Shown: positions 29,610-39,379 of the stretch, in pieces
Layout of the letters: every line of letters starts with the position of its first letter
Position numbering within the stretch: the stretch's first letter is position 1
Assembly (NCBI RefSeq): GCF_000801955.1
Contig: NZ_JSZO01000013.1
Location: 1 to 64,000, forward strand
Length of the DNA stretch: 64,000 nt
Reading direction: 5' to 3'
Source: Ralstonia sp. A12
GTDB taxonomy: Bacteria; Pseudomonadota; Gammaproteobacteria; Burkholderiales; Burkholderiaceae
Notes under the pieces: generated by a model
Databases searched by the model: none
Seen by the model: only the letters and a program-made list of their open reading frames with translations
What the model was told of the DNA's origin: nothing
Made by a program: the position numbers and the translations under genes

Positions 29610-29623
29610 GTTGGCGACGGCGC

Positions 29624-32047
29624 TTAGTTGCCGCGGAACATGTCGAGAATCTTCTGCTTCTCCTGTTCCGGCGTCGGCGCCAGATTGATGCCTGGTTGCG
29701 GCTGATCGCCGCCCGGCGCCGAGGCCGGCCCCGACGCCCCCGGCATTGCATCGCCCAGGCCCACCGAGGCAATGCCCTGGCCGTTGGCGTATTCCTCATA
29801 CGCCCAGTCGCCGGCCATCTGCACCACACCTTCGGGCGGCTGGCGTTCCGTTTGCGGTTCGCCCTTGAGGGCGTAGCCCATGTAGTTGATCCAGATCGGC
29901 AGGGCCAGGCCACCACCGGTTTCGCGGTCGCCCAGGCTGCGCGGGTTGTCGTAGCCCATCCAGGCCACGCCGACCAGCTTGGGCGTGTAGCCGCAGAACC
30001 ACGCGTCGAACGAGTCGTTGGTGGTACCCGTCTTGCCGGCCATGTCGTTGCGGCCGAGCTTGACCTTGGCCTGATAGCCCGTGCCGTTCGCCACCACGCT
30101 GCGCAGCAGCGAGTCCATGATGAAGTCGTTGCGCGGATCGATCACGCGCACGGCGTCCTTGGAGGCCGTCATCGGGTGCGTCTGCTGGATGACTGTGCCG
30201 CGCGCATCGACCACGCGATCGATGATGTACGGGTTGACGCGGTAGCCGCCGTTGGCGAACACCGAATACGCGCCGGCCATCTGCAGGATCGTCACCGAGC
30301 CCGCGCCCAGTGCCATCGGCAGATAGGCGGGGTGCTTGTCCGCCTCAAAGCCGAAGCGCGTGATGTATTGCTGCGCGTACTGCGTACCGATGGTGCGCAG
30401 GATCCGCACGGACACGAGGTTCTTCGACTTCTGCAGCGCGCGGCGCATCGTCATCGGGCCGTCGTAGCCGCCGCCGTAGTTCTTCGGCTCCCACACCTGG
30501 CCGCCGGTGTCGCCGGTCGGGATCGACAGCGGCGCATCGTTGATCACCGTGGACGGCGAAAAGCCCTTGTCCACCGCTGCCGAATAGATGAACGGCTTGA
30601 AGCTCGAACCCGGCTGGCGCCACGCCTGCGTGACATGGTTGAACTTGCTGCGGTTGAAGTCGAAGCCGCCGACCATCGAATAGATCGCGCCCGTTTGCGG
30701 GTCCAGCGAGACAAAGCCCGACGCCACTTCCGGCAACTGCGTGATCGACCACTTCTGCGTCTTGGCATCCTGGATCACGCGAATGACCGCGCCCGGACGC
30801 AGCTTGATCTTCGGCTGCGCGTTGGCCGACAGCGCGGCCTGTGCGAACCGCAGGCCGTCGCCCGCCAGATCGATCGTCTCGCCTGACAGCATGGTCGCGC
30901 GCACCAGCTTGGGCGCCACGCTCACCACCACGGCCGATTGCAGGTCGTCGCTGCTCGGGTGTTCCAGCAGGGCGTCGTCGATGGCCTGTTCGCGGTCGTC
31001 CGCGTCGGCTGGCAGATCGATGAAGGCCTCGGGGCCGCGGTAACCGTGGCGGCGCTCGTAATCAAGAATGCCGCGGCGCACGGATTGATACGCGACGTCC
31101 TGGTCGCCCTTGCGCAGCGTGGTGTAGACGGTCAGGCCACGCGTGTAGGTCTCTTCACGGTACTGCGCGTACATGAGCTGGCGCACCATTTCCGCCACGT
31201 ACTCGGCGTGCACGTCGAACTCATGGCCCTCGCTGCGCACCGGCAGTTGCTCGTTGATGGCTTGGGTGTATTGCTCCGGCGTGATGTAGTGCAGGTCGCG
31301 CATGCGCTGCAGGATGTACTCCTGGCGCACCTTGGCGCGCTTGGGGTTCACCACCGGGTTGTACGCAGACGGCGCCTTCGGCAGACCGGCCAGCATGGCG
31401 GCCTCGGCCAGGGTGATGTCCTTGATGTTCTTGCCGAAGTAGATCTGCTCGGCGCTGGCAAAGCCGTACGCGCGCTGGCCGAGGTAGATCTGGTTCATGT
31501 ACAGCTCAAGAATCTGGTCCTTCGTCAGGCTGGCCTCGATCTTGTACGACAGCAGCATCTCGTACAGCTTGCGCGTATACGTCTTCTCGCTCGAGAGGAA
31601 GAAGTTGCGCGCCACCTGCATGGTGATGGTCGACGCGCCCTGCGACAGGCCGCCGTGCAGGTTGGCCAGGCCTGCGCGCAATACGCCGACGAAATCCACG
31701 CCGCCGTGCTCGTAGAAGCGGTCATCTTCAATGGCGAGCACCGCGCGCTTCATCACGTCGGGCATCTGCGTGATCGGCACGAAGCTGCGGCGTTCTTCAC
31801 CGAATTCACCGATGAGGACGTTGTCGGCGGTATAGACGCGCAGCGGAATCTTCGGGCGGTAATCGGTGATGGCGTCGAGCGACGGCAGGTTGGGCGCGGC
31901 CACCAGCAGGGCATAGCCCAGCAGCAGCGCCCCGACGACCCCCATGGCAACGAACAGGCCGAGCATCCAGAGAAGCAGGCGCGCCCACAGCGGGCGGCGG
32001 GCTTTGGGCGGCTTGGGCGAGGCTGGGGTGGTTTGGGCAGTAGCCAT
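29624..32047 (-). CDS. mrcA: Penicillin-binding protein 1A (bifunctional transglycosylase/transpeptidase)
   Basis: PBP1A polymerises and cross-links peptidoglycan. The 807-residue protein has an N-terminal membrane anchor (about residues 22-50), a GT51 domain with IEDDRFYEHGGVDFVGVLRA and GASTITMQVARNFFLS (split), an OB-like insert, and a transpeptidase domain with the SxxK serine in QPGSSFKPFIYSA, the SKN-type motif KSKNLVS and KTGTT. Its -10 box TATAAT lies at 32077-32082 on the minus strand. It is divergent from pilMNOPQ, the classical mrcA-pilM arrangement. Confidence 0.97.
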   Translation of the reverse strand: MATAQTTPASPKPPKARRPLWARLLLWMLGLFVAMGVVGALLLGYALLVAAPNLPSLDAITDYRPKIPLRVYTADNVLIGEFGEERRSFVPITQMPDVMKRAVLAIEDDRFYEHGGVDFVGVLRAGLANLHGGLSQGASTITMQVARNFFLSSEKTYTRKLYEMLLSYKIEASLTKDQILELYMNQIYLGQRAYGFASAEQIYFGKNIKDITLAEAAMLAGLPKAPSAYNPVVNPKRAKVRQEYILQRMRDLHYITPEQYTQAINEQLPVRSEGHEFDVHAEYVAEMVRQLMYAQYREETYTRGLTVYTTLRKGDQDVAYQSVRRGILDYERRHGYRGPEAFIDLPADADDREQAIDDALLEHPSSDDLQSAVVVSVAPKLVRATMLSGETIDLAGDGLRFAQAALSANAQPKIKLRPGAVIRVIQDAKTQKWSITQLPEVASGFVSLDPQTGAIYSMVGGFDFNRSKFNHVTQAWRQPGSSFKPFIYSAAVDKGFSPSTVINDAPLSIPTGDTGGQVWEPKNYGGGYDGPMTMRRALQKSKNLVSVRILRTIGTQYAQQYITRFGFEADKHPAYLPMALGAGSVTILQMAGAYSVFANGGYRVNPYIIDRVVDARGTVIQQTHPMTASKDAVRVIDPRNDFIMDSLLRSVVANGTGYQAKVKLGRNDMAGKTGTTNDSFDAWFCGYTPKLVGVAWMGYDNPRSLGDRETGGGLALPIWINYMGYALKGEPQTERQPPEGVVQMAGDWAYEEYANGQGIASVGLGDAMPGASGPASAPGGDQPQPGINLAPTPEQEKQKILDMFRGN

Positions 32048-32474
32048 TACAAGGGGTGTCTGTCAGCGTGGCGGCGATTATATCTTCGGGACCGATAGGG
32101 TCCGGCCGGTGAGGGCGTAACAGCGCGTAACGACTGTCACGCCGGCGGCGCGCGCTGCACTTGTGCGGCGTACCCAGCACTGCGTGCGCGAGAATTGTGC
32201 GCTCGCACTAGCCTGATTCAAGGCCGTGAAGAATCCGCCGTTAGAAGTAGACGAAGCGGAAAGCAAGTCAGACGAAAGGGGTATCCCCCGACCGTGGGGT
32301 TTTGACAACGCTTTGCGAATCGGCGCCAGCGAAATGCATCGCGGCCCGCTGGAGCGTTTGCCTGTTCTAAAGGATTTTGTGAGAATCCAGCAGCAAATCC
32401 ATGCAGGCTATGGCGCACGTTGGACGTGGAGCGGGCGCCAGGGTTCAAAAATATATAAACGGTGGGGTGTCTCT
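32048..32474. promoter_or_regulatory. Divergent control region between mrcA and pilM
   Basis: This 427-bp spacer holds a perfect minus-strand -10 box (TATAAT, reverse of 32077-32082) about 30 bp before mrcA, with no good -35. On the plus strand an AT-rich patch AAAAATATATAAA near 32448-32460 precedes the pilM start. The plus frame of pilM is open from 32226 on, but I see no conserved protein in that part. No gene is called here. Confidence 0.45.
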
Positions 32475-33560
32475 GTGCGACGGGGTTTGTTGTCCGGCCT
32501 GCTGCGCCGCAATATCGTCGGGATTGATATCGGGTCTTCCAGCGTCAAAGTGGTGGAGCTATCCGCCAATGGCAAGCAGGGAGATTTCCGTCTCGAGAAA
32601 TGCGCCAGCGAGCTGATTGAACGCAGTGCCGTGGCTGACGGCAATCTGGTCAACATCGATGCGGTGGGCAGCGCGCTCAAGCGCGCCATCGCCAAGGCTG
32701 GCATTCGCAGCAAGGATGCCGTACTGGCCATTCCTTCCAGCCTGACGGAATCGCAAACTGTCAGCCTGCCTGACAACCTGACCGAGGACGAGCTCTTCGT
32801 GCAGGTCGAGAGCGAGGCCAACCGGCTGTTTCCGCCCTCGCAGAACGTCAATTTCGACTATGTCGTGATCGGTCCGTCCGAAACCGAGGGCGGGGTCGGC
32901 GTACGCGTGACGGCCACCGTGTCGGAACGCGTGACCGAACGCGTGACCGCCGCTGAGATGGCCGGTCTGAAGCCGATCGTCATGGACGTCGAGGAGAACG
33001 CCATCCAGCGCGCCATGACGCACATGCTGGCGGTCAAGCAGGACGCCTCCGAAACCGAGATGCGCGACATGCCTGTGGTGGCGATGTTCCATCTGGGCGG
33101 CGCCCGCTCGCACGCCCTGTTCTACCAAGGCTGGAAAGAGCTGTACGAGCAGCCGCTCTCGGGCTCGGGCGACCAGCTCACGCAGAGCATCTCGCGCCTG
33201 TTCTCGCTCGACCTGCTCAAGGCCGAGGTGAAGAAGCGTAAGAACACGCTGCCCGACGAATACCGCAGCCAGTTGCTCAAGCCGTCGCTGGAAACGCTGG
33301 CGATGGAAATCAGCCAGGCCATCCAGAACTTCATGTCGACCTCGAGCGTCGGCCGGGTCGACGAGATCGTGCTCTCGGGCGGCCACGCATCGTTGCTGGG
33401 CGTGCAGACCGCCATTCAGCAGCAAACGCAGATCAACACGACGCTGGCCAACCCGTTTGCCAACATGGGCGCGGCCAAGAACGTCAACGCGCGTTATCTG
33501 CAGCGCGATCTGCCGGCGTACATCGTCAGCGCGGGCCTGGCCCTGCGCGGGCTGCAATAA
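32475..33560 (+). CDS. pilM: Type IV pilus inner-membrane platform protein PilM
   Basis: PilM is an actin-like cytoplasmic protein that binds the N-terminus of PilN. The GTG at 32475 gives 361 residues beginning VRRGLLSGLLRRNIVGIDIGSSSVKVVE, the typical start (shown in two overlapping parts of the N-terminus), with GGTGGGG as ribosome binding site. The frame is open 249 bp further upstream but that extension is not family-like. It leads the pilMNOPQ operon. Confidence 0.94.
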   Translation: MRRGLLSGLLRRNIVGIDIGSSSVKVVELSANGKQGDFRLEKCASELIERSAVADGNLVNIDAVGSALKRAIAKAGIRSKDAVLAIPSSLTESQTVSLPDNLTEDELFVQVESEANRLFPPSQNVNFDYVVIGPSETEGGVGVRVTATVSERVTERVTAAEMAGLKPIVMDVEENAIQRAMTHMLAVKQDASETEMRDMPVVAMFHLGGARSHALFYQGWKELYEQPLSGSGDQLTQSISRLFSLDLLKAEVKKRKNTLPDEYRSQLLKPSLETLAMEISQAIQNFMSTSSVGRVDEIVLSGGHASLLGVQTAIQQQTQINTTLANPFANMGAAKNVNARYLQRDLPAYIVSAGLALRGLQ

Positions 33561-33569
33561 GGAGGGGCG

Positions 33570-34199
33570 ATGGCCAACGAAAGCGTCAACGCGCTCCCGA
33601 GCGTCAACCTGCTGCCGTACCACGCCGAGCGGCGTGCGGACAAGCGCAAGAAAGTCTTCATGGGCCTGGGCGGCGCGGCCGTCGCGGGCGCCCTGGTGGT
33701 GTTCCTGGGCGGCATGGTGATCGATCACCAGACCGAAGAGGCGCAGCGCATCAACGACATCCTCACGCAGAAGAACGCGGCGATGGACAAACAGATCGTT
33801 GAGGTGAATACACTCAAGAAAGACATCGAAGACCTGCTGCAGCGCCAGCAGGCGGTCGAGAGTCTGCAGAACGAGCGCAATCGCCCGGTGCAGTTGCTGG
33901 AGGAGCTGGTGCGCCAAGTGCCGGAAGGCGTCTACCTGACCTCGTTCAAGCAGGATGGTGACAAGTTCACGATTTCCGGTGTGGCGCAGTCGAATGAGCG
34001 CGTGTCTGACCTGCTACGCAACCTGGGCGCAGTGCCCTGGCTGGATCACGCCGAGCTGGGTGAGTCTGTTGCCACCACCATGACGAATAACCTGAAGGAA
34101 CAGCGCCGCCTGTTCAATTTCACCGTCCGTTTCCAGTGGAAGGCCGAGCAAGCAGCGCCGGCCAAGCCTGGTGCGGCCAGCGCAGTGGCGGGGAAATAA
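33570..34199 (+). CDS. pilN: Type IV pilus alignment protein PilN
   Basis: PilN is a bitopic inner-membrane protein linking PilM to PilO. The 209-residue product contains the PilM-binding motif VNLLPYHAERR near residue 10, a membrane segment near residues 31-52 (FMGLGGAAVAGALVVFLGG) and a coiled-coil-like stretch after it. It follows pilM by 9 bp with AGGAGGGGCG as ribosome binding site. Confidence 0.94.
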   Translation: MANESVNALPSVNLLPYHAERRADKRKKVFMGLGGAAVAGALVVFLGGMVIDHQTEEAQRINDILTQKNAAMDKQIVEVNTLKKDIEDLLQRQQAVESLQNERNRPVQLLEELVRQVPEGVYLTSFKQDGDKFTISGVAQSNERVSDLLRNLGAVPWLDHAELGESVATTMTNNLKEQRRLFNFTVRFQWKAEQAAPAKPGAASAVAGK

Positions 34200-34201
34200 C
34201 C

Positions 34202-34861
34202 ATGGCTCTCTCGACCGATATCTCGCTGGAAGACCTGGTCAGCCAGTTCCGTGGACTGAACCTGAATGAGCCGGAAACTTGGCCAATCGCTCCACGCATC
34301 CTGTTCATGATCCTCGCTGCCGTGCTCGTGCTCGTGCTGGGCTGGCAGTTCTACTGGAGTGGCAAGTTCGATGAGCGTGACGCCAAGCGCAACGAGCAAG
34401 AGCAGTTGAAATCCGCTTATCAGAGCAAGCTTGCCCAGGTGGTGAACCTCGAGGCGCTGCGTAAGCAGAAGGTCGAGGTGGAGCAGCGCGTCGCCAAGCT
34501 CGAACTGCAACTGCCCAACAAGACCGAGATGGATGCGTTGCTGGCTGACGTTAACCACGCCGGTATCGCGCGTGGGCTGACGTTCGATCTGTTCCGCCCG
34601 TCTGCCGCTGTGATCAAGCCGTACTACGCCGAGATTCCTGTCGCCGTGAAGGTAAACGGCCGCTATCACGACATGGCGCTGTTCGCTGCTGACGTGGCTG
34701 CGCTGTCGCGGATCGTCACGCTGCAGAACATCGCGCTGACCGGCAACAAAGACGGCAGCATGGTGATGGAAGCGCGCGCAGAAGCCTACCGTGCGCTCGA
34801 CCCGGATGAGCAGGCGGCGCAGCGCAAAGCGAATGCTGCCGGCAAGGGAGGCGCTAAATGA
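34202..34861 (+). CDS. pilO: Type IV pilus alignment protein PilO
   Basis: PilO dimerises with PilN and contacts PilP in the periplasm. From ATG 34202 the 219 residues begin MALSTDISLEDLVSQFRGLN, with a membrane segment near residues 35-56 (ILFMILAAVLVLVLGWQFYW) and a coiled coil after it. It starts two bases after the pilN stop and overlaps pilP by 4 bp (ATGA). Confidence 0.94.
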   Translation: MALSTDISLEDLVSQFRGLNLNEPETWPIAPRILFMILAAVLVLVLGWQFYWSGKFDERDAKRNEQEQLKSAYQSKLAQVVNLEALRKQKVEVEQRVAKLELQLPNKTEMDALLADVNHAGIARGLTFDLFRPSAAVIKPYYAEIPVAVKVNGRYHDMALFAADVAALSRIVTLQNIALTGNKDGSMVMEARAEAYRALDPDEQAAQRKANAAGKGGAK

Positions 34862-35403
34862 AGGGCCAGACCTTGAGCCGCGCCCGGATGTCTCCGCTCG
34901 TGTGCGTTGCGCCGCTATGCCTGGCCGTCGTGCTGACCGCGTGCGGTGCGAACGCGGATGACGAACTGGATCAGTGGATGCAGCAGGCGCGCAACAACGT
35001 CAGCACCAGACTGGCACCGTTGCCGGAACCGAAACCTTACGCGCCGCGCGAATACACGACCACCAAGCAGACCGATCCGTTCAGTGTGCAGAAGGTGGCG
35101 GAGCTTTCGCGTGCGCAGAACGAATCGCCGGAACCGAACCGCCGTCGCGAGCCGCTGGAAGACTATCCGCTGGAAGCCTTCAAGCTGCTTGGGACGATGA
35201 AGCGCAACGGCGAGACGGAAGGCGTCGTGTCTGTCGGGGACAAGACGCAACACGTGCATGTGGGGCAGTACATCGGACAAAACTATGGTCGTATCGTCCG
35301 CATCGGCGATCAGGAACTCACCCTGCGTGAGCTGGTGCGCGAAGGCACGACCGAATGGAAAGAAAAAATGACTACCCTGAAAGTTCAGGAGGGCGCGCAA
35401 TGA
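34858..35403 (+). CDS. pilP: Type IV pilus assembly lipoprotein PilP
   Basis: PilP connects the PilNO dimer to the secretin PilQ. The 181-residue protein has a lipoprotein signal with lipobox LTACGA at about residue 29, and a C-terminal HR-type domain with YPLEAFKLLGTMKRNG and VGQYIGQNYGRIV. Both ends overlap neighbours by 4 bp, so pilO-pilP-pilQ are translationally coupled. Confidence 0.94.
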   Translation: MKGQTLSRARMSPLVCVAPLCLAVVLTACGANADDELDQWMQQARNNVSTRLAPLPEPKPYAPREYTTTKQTDPFSVQKVAELSRAQNESPEPNRRREPLEDYPLEAFKLLGTMKRNGETEGVVSVGDKTQHVHVGQYIGQNYGRIVRIGDQELTLRELVREGTTEWKEKMTTLKVQEGAQ

Positions 35404-37544
35404 CGATGCGTCTCGTGAAGGGCGGCCTGGCGCAGGCTGCTCGAGTGGCCCGGGGGGGCGCAGCTGCATGGCTTTCGCTGTGCATGTTCATGGTGGCGGG
35501 TCAGGCGCTCGCGCAGCAGGCCGCCGTCGCCGGCAACGCTATCGAGAAGGTGGAGCAGGCCACGGCCGGTGAGTCCACTGTTGTGACCGTCACCTTGAAA
35601 GATGCACCCGCCCAGAAGCCGGTGGAGTTCAGCACGCAGCAGCCTGCGCGCATTGCGATCGATTTCTTTGGCGCAAGCTTCGCTCAGGGGCGCGTCAATT
35701 ATCAATATGGCGGCAAGCTGCTGCGTTCGGCCAACGTCGTGCAGATCGGCGACCGTACCCGTGTCGTGCTCGACTTGGCGCGCCAGACGCAATACAAGTC
35801 GGAAGTGCGTGGCAACCAGTACGTGCTGACGCTGGAAGCAGCGCCGGTTGCTGCTGCCGTGGCGGCGCCGACGTTCTCCGCGCCGGCACCCGTCGCGGGC
35901 GCCCAGCGCCCCGCGGTGCGCAACGTCGATTTCCGCCGCGGTGATGACCTCGCCGGTCGCGTGGTGGTGGACCTGTCGACGGCCAACTCCGCGATCAACA
36001 TTGCCCAGCAAGGCCAGAACCTGGTGGTCGACTTTGTGGGCGCGACGCTGCCGCAATCGCTGCGTCGTCGCTATGACGTGAGCGACTTCGGTACGCCGGT
36101 GCAGGCGATGCGCGCCACTGATAACGGTACTGGCGCGCGCCTGATCATCGAGCCGCGCGGCAACTGGCAGTACAGTTCGTACCAGACCGACACGCAGTTC
36201 GTGGTGGAGGTGCGCCCGACCAAGGAAGATCCGAACAAGCTGATTTCCGGCCCCGGCTACCGTGGTGAGCGCCTGTCGCTGAACTTCCAGAACATCGACG
36301 TGCGCTCGCTGCTGCAGGTCTTTGCGGACTTCACCAACCTGAACATCGTCACCAGCGACAGCGTGACGGGTACCCTGTCGCTGCGTCTGAAGGATGTGCC
36401 CTGGGATCAGGCGCTACAGATCGTGCTGGATTCCAAGGGCCTGGCCTCGCGTCGCAACGGCAACGTGCTGTGGGTCGCGCCGCGTGGTGAGCTGGCAACG
36501 AAGGAAAAGGCTGAACTGGAGTCGCAGCAACAGGTGACTGAATTGGAGCCGCTGCGTAGCCAAGTATTCCGCCTGAACTATCAGCGTGCGGATGATGTGC
36601 GCAACATGCTGATGGGTACCGGGGCTGGTGCTGGCGCGGTGGGCGGTACGACATCTCGGATTCTCTCCAAGCGGGGCTCGCTGACTTCGGATGGACGTAC
36701 CAATCAGCTGTTTGTGTCGGACATTCCGAGCAAACTGGAGGAGGTTCAGGCATTCCTGCAGAAGATCGATATCCCGGTTCGCCAAGTGGTGATCGAGGCG
36801 CGCATTGTTGAGGCGACGGACTCGTTTAGCCGTAACCTGGGTGCCAAGCTGGGCTTTACCGCCAAGAACAACGGGGCTTCGGTCAGCAACACTTATGGCA
36901 ATGTAACGGCACCGATCACGGGCGGCACGGTCGACAACACCCCGGCGATCAGCTTTCCTGCCGCCCCTATTAACGGCGCGAACGCTGCCAGCCTGGCTGT
37001 CAGCCTGTTTAACGCGGGTGCTGGCCGTTTCTTGGCGTTGGAGCTCTCGGCGCTGGAGGCCGATGGCCAAGGCAAGATCATCTCCAGTCCGCGCATTGTG
37101 ACCGCCGACAACATCAAGGCGCTGATCGAGCAGGGTACCGAGATCCCCTATCAGTCGGCGACGTCTTCCGGGGCGACTTCGGTGTCGTTCAAGAAGGCCA
37201 ATCTGAAGCTGGAGGTCACGCCGAAGATTACGCCGGATGGCAATATCTTCATGGATGTCGATGTCACCAAGGACAGCCCGAACACCAGCCTCTCGACCCC
37301 CGGCGGGATTGCCATCGACACCAAGCATGTGCAGACGCAAGTGCTGATCGAGAACGGCGGCACGGTCGTGATCGGTGGCATTTATACGCAGAACGAGTCC
37401 AACAGCGTGAGCAAGGTACCGCTGCTGGGCGATATCCCGGTGGTGGGCAACCTGTTCAAGACCACTGGCAAGATCAACAACCGCACCGAGCTGCTGGTGT
37501 TCCTGACGCCTCGTGTGGTGTCGGACCAACTGTCACTGAAGTAA
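35400..37544 (+). CDS. pilQ: Type IV pilus secretin PilQ
   Basis: PilQ forms the outer-membrane pore for the pilus. From ATG 35400 the 714-residue precursor has a signal peptide (to about residue 40, AQQ), two N-terminal AMIN domains (about 45-120 and 160-240), an STN/N0 region (LSLNFQNIDVRSLLQVFADF), N1, and the secretin core with VVIEARIVEA and the C-terminal GGIYTQNESNSVSKVPLLGD (within the last 70 residues). The start overlaps pilP in ATGA; ATG 35406 is possible. A strong terminator follows. Confidence 0.96.
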   Translation: MTMRLVKGGLAQAARVARGGAAAWLSLCMFMVAGQALAQQAAVAGNAIEKVEQATAGESTVVTVTLKDAPAQKPVEFSTQQPARIAIDFFGASFAQGRVNYQYGGKLLRSANVVQIGDRTRVVLDLARQTQYKSEVRGNQYVLTLEAAPVAAAVAAPTFSAPAPVAGAQRPAVRNVDFRRGDDLAGRVVVDLSTANSAINIAQQGQNLVVDFVGATLPQSLRRRYDVSDFGTPVQAMRATDNGTGARLIIEPRGNWQYSSYQTDTQFVVEVRPTKEDPNKLISGPGYRGERLSLNFQNIDVRSLLQVFADFTNLNIVTSDSVTGTLSLRLKDVPWDQALQIVLDSKGLASRRNGNVLWVAPRGELATKEKAELESQQQVTELEPLRSQVFRLNYQRADDVRNMLMGTGAGAGAVGGTTSRILSKRGSLTSDGRTNQLFVSDIPSKLEEVQAFLQKIDIPVRQVVIEARIVEATDSFSRNLGAKLGFTAKNNGASVSNTYGNVTAPITGGTVDNTPAISFPAAPINGANAASLAVSLFNAGAGRFLALELSALEADGQGKIISSPRIVTADNIKALIEQGTEIPYQSATSSGATSVSFKKANLKLEVTPKITPDGNIFMDVDVTKDSPNTSLSTPGGIAIDTKHVQTQVLIENGGTVVIGGIYTQNESNSVSKVPLLGDIPVVGNLFKTTGKINNRTELLVFLTPRVVSDQLSLK

Positions 37545-37570
37545 TCGGCAGCCCGGAGTCGTTCTCTGCG

Positions 37571-37606
37571 AAGCCCGGCCTCCTCACGGAGCGCCGGGCT
37601 TTTTTG
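37571..37606 (+). terminator. Terminator after pilQ
   Basis: Arms 37571-37579 (AAGCCCGGC) and 37593-37601 (GCCGGGCTT) pair perfectly, with inner TCC/GGA pairing, and a T run (TTTTTT) follows. It should separate pilMNOPQ from aroKB. Confidence 0.88.
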
Positions 37607-37684
37607 TGTTCTGCAACTGGGTTTGCGCTGGATGATGGGCAAATGCCACTACAATCAGGCTCAAATTTCTGATTTCACGCGATT

Positions 37685-38257
37685 TTGTCTGTTTCCAACG
37701 TTTTTTTCGTCGGCCTGATGGGCGCGGGCAAGACCACGGTCGGCCGGGCGGTTGCACGCCGGCTTGATCTGCCGTTCTTCGACTCCGACCACGAGATCGA
37801 AGCGCGTTGCGGCGTACGCGTGCCCATCATCTTCGAGCACGAGGGTGAGATGGGCTTTCGCGACCGCGAAACCCACATGATCGACGAATTGACCGCACGC
37901 AGCGGCGTGGTCGTCGCGACGGGCGGTGGTGCCGTGTTGCGGCCCGAGAATCGCGCCTTCCTGCGTGCGCGCGGCACCGTCATCTACCTGCGCGCCAATC
38001 CGCACGACCTGTATCTGCGTACGCGGCACGACAAGAATCGGCCGCTGTTGCAAACGGAAAACCCGCGCGCCAGGCTCGAAGAACTGCACGCGATTCGCGA
38101 TCCGCTGTACCGCGAGGTGGCACACTTTGTCATCGAGACCGGCAAGCCCACCGTCGCCCAGCTTGTTAATATGGTGCTGATGCAACTTGAGGTGGCTGGC
38201 ATCGTGGCACCGCCCGCAGACCCCTCCACCTCCTCGCAAGTCTCCCCCCAGTCATGA
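37685..38257 (+). CDS. aroK: Shikimate kinase
   Basis: AroK phosphorylates shikimate in chorismate synthesis. The 190-residue product starts with TTG at 37685 ([20 protein letters not shown]), and the P-loop GLMGAGKTT at about residue 10 forces the start to be close to this codon. DSDHEIE and the [11 protein letters not shown] core are conserved. No clear ribosome binding site is seen. It overlaps aroB by 4 bp, the usual coupled aroKB pair after pilQ. Confidence 0.94.
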   Translation: MSVSNVFFVGLMGAGKTTVGRAVARRLDLPFFDSDHEIEARCGVRVPIIFEHEGEMGFRDRETHMIDELTARSGVVVATGGGAVLRPENRAFLRARGTVIYLRANPHDLYLRTRHDKNRPLLQTENPRARLEELHAIRDPLYREVAHFVIETGKPTVAQLVNMVLMQLEVAGIVAPPADPSTSSQVSPQS

Positions 38258-39360
38258 TTACCGTCGATGTCGACCTCGGCGAGCGCACCTATCCGATTCA
38301 TATCGGGTCGGGGCTGATCTCCCAGGCAGCACTGTTTGCTCCTCACATCCGCGGCGCGCGTGCCGTGATCGTCACCAACGAGACCGTTGCGCCGCTGTAT
38401 GCCGCCAAGGTTGAGGCGGCCGTCCGTTCGCTCGGCAAGGTCGTCGACACGGTTGTGCTGCCTGATGGCGAATCGTTCAAGAAGTGGGACACGCTCAACC
38501 GCATTTTTGATGCGCTGCTGACGGCGGGTGCGGACCGCAAGACCACGCTCATCGCCCTGGGTGGCGGCGTGATCGGTGATATGACCGGCTTTGCTGCCGC
38601 CTGCTATATGCGCGGGGTGCCATTCATCCAGGTGCCGACGACGCTGCTCTCGCAGGTGGATTCCTCCGTGGGTGGCAAGACAGGCATCAATCACCCGCTG
38701 GGCAAGAACATGATCGGCGCGTTCCATCAGCCGCAGGCGGTGCTGGCTGATATCGACACGCTGCGCACGCTGCCCGCGCGCGAACTGGCTGCCGGCATGG
38801 CCGAGGTCATCAAGCACGGCGCAATTGCCGATGCCGATTACTTCGCCTGGATCGAGCAGAACATCGACGGCCTGAACAACTGCGATGCCGATCTGATGAC
38901 CGAAGCCGTACGCGGTTCGGTGCGCATCAAGGCATCTGTGGTGGCGCAGGACGAGCGAGAAACCGGCCTGCGTGCCACGCTCAATTTCGGCCATACCTTC
39001 GGCCATGCCATCGAGGCTGGCCTGGGTTATGGTGAATGGCTGCATGGCGAGGCCGTCGGCTGCGGCATGGTGATGGCGGCCGATCTGTCGCATCGCCTGG
39101 GCTTTATCGACATCGATACGCGCAACCGCATCACCGCACTCACGCGCGCAGCCAACCTGCCGACCGTGGCGCCGGACCTGGGGCTGGAGCGTTTCATCGA
39201 GCTCATGCGCGTCGACAAGAAGGCCGAGGCCGGTGAGATCAAGTTCGTGCTGCTGCGCAAGCTGGGCCAGGCCTTCGTGACCGCTGTGCCCGACGCCGAT
39301 TTGCGCACCACCCTGCAGCACGCCGTGCTGCGCCCACCCACCGAGGCGCCCGTCGCCTGA
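38254..39360 (+). CDS. aroB: 3-dehydroquinate synthase
   Basis: AroB converts DAHP to 3-dehydroquinate with NAD and a divalent metal. The 368-residue protein has [19 protein letters not shown] (cofactor region), the [10 protein letters not shown] segment and the metal-binding histidines in [11 protein letters not shown] and [10 protein letters not shown]. The ATG overlaps the aroK stop (ATGA). dgt follows after 19 bp, so all three are probably one operon. Confidence 0.97.
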   Translation: MITVDVDLGERTYPIHIGSGLISQAALFAPHIRGARAVIVTNETVAPLYAAKVEAAVRSLGKVVDTVVLPDGESFKKWDTLNRIFDALLTAGADRKTTLIALGGGVIGDMTGFAAACYMRGVPFIQVPTTLLSQVDSSVGGKTGINHPLGKNMIGAFHQPQAVLADIDTLRTLPARELAAGMAEVIKHGAIADADYFAWIEQNIDGLNNCDADLMTEAVRGSVRIKASVVAQDERETGLRATLNFGHTFGHAIEAGLGYGEWLHGEAVGCGMVMAADLSHRLGFIDIDTRNRITALTRAANLPTVAPDLGLERFIELMRVDKKAEAGEIKFVLLRKLGQAFVTAVPDADLRTTLQHAVLRPPTEAPVA

Positions 39361-39379
39361 CGCCGGAAGAGATGGCCTG

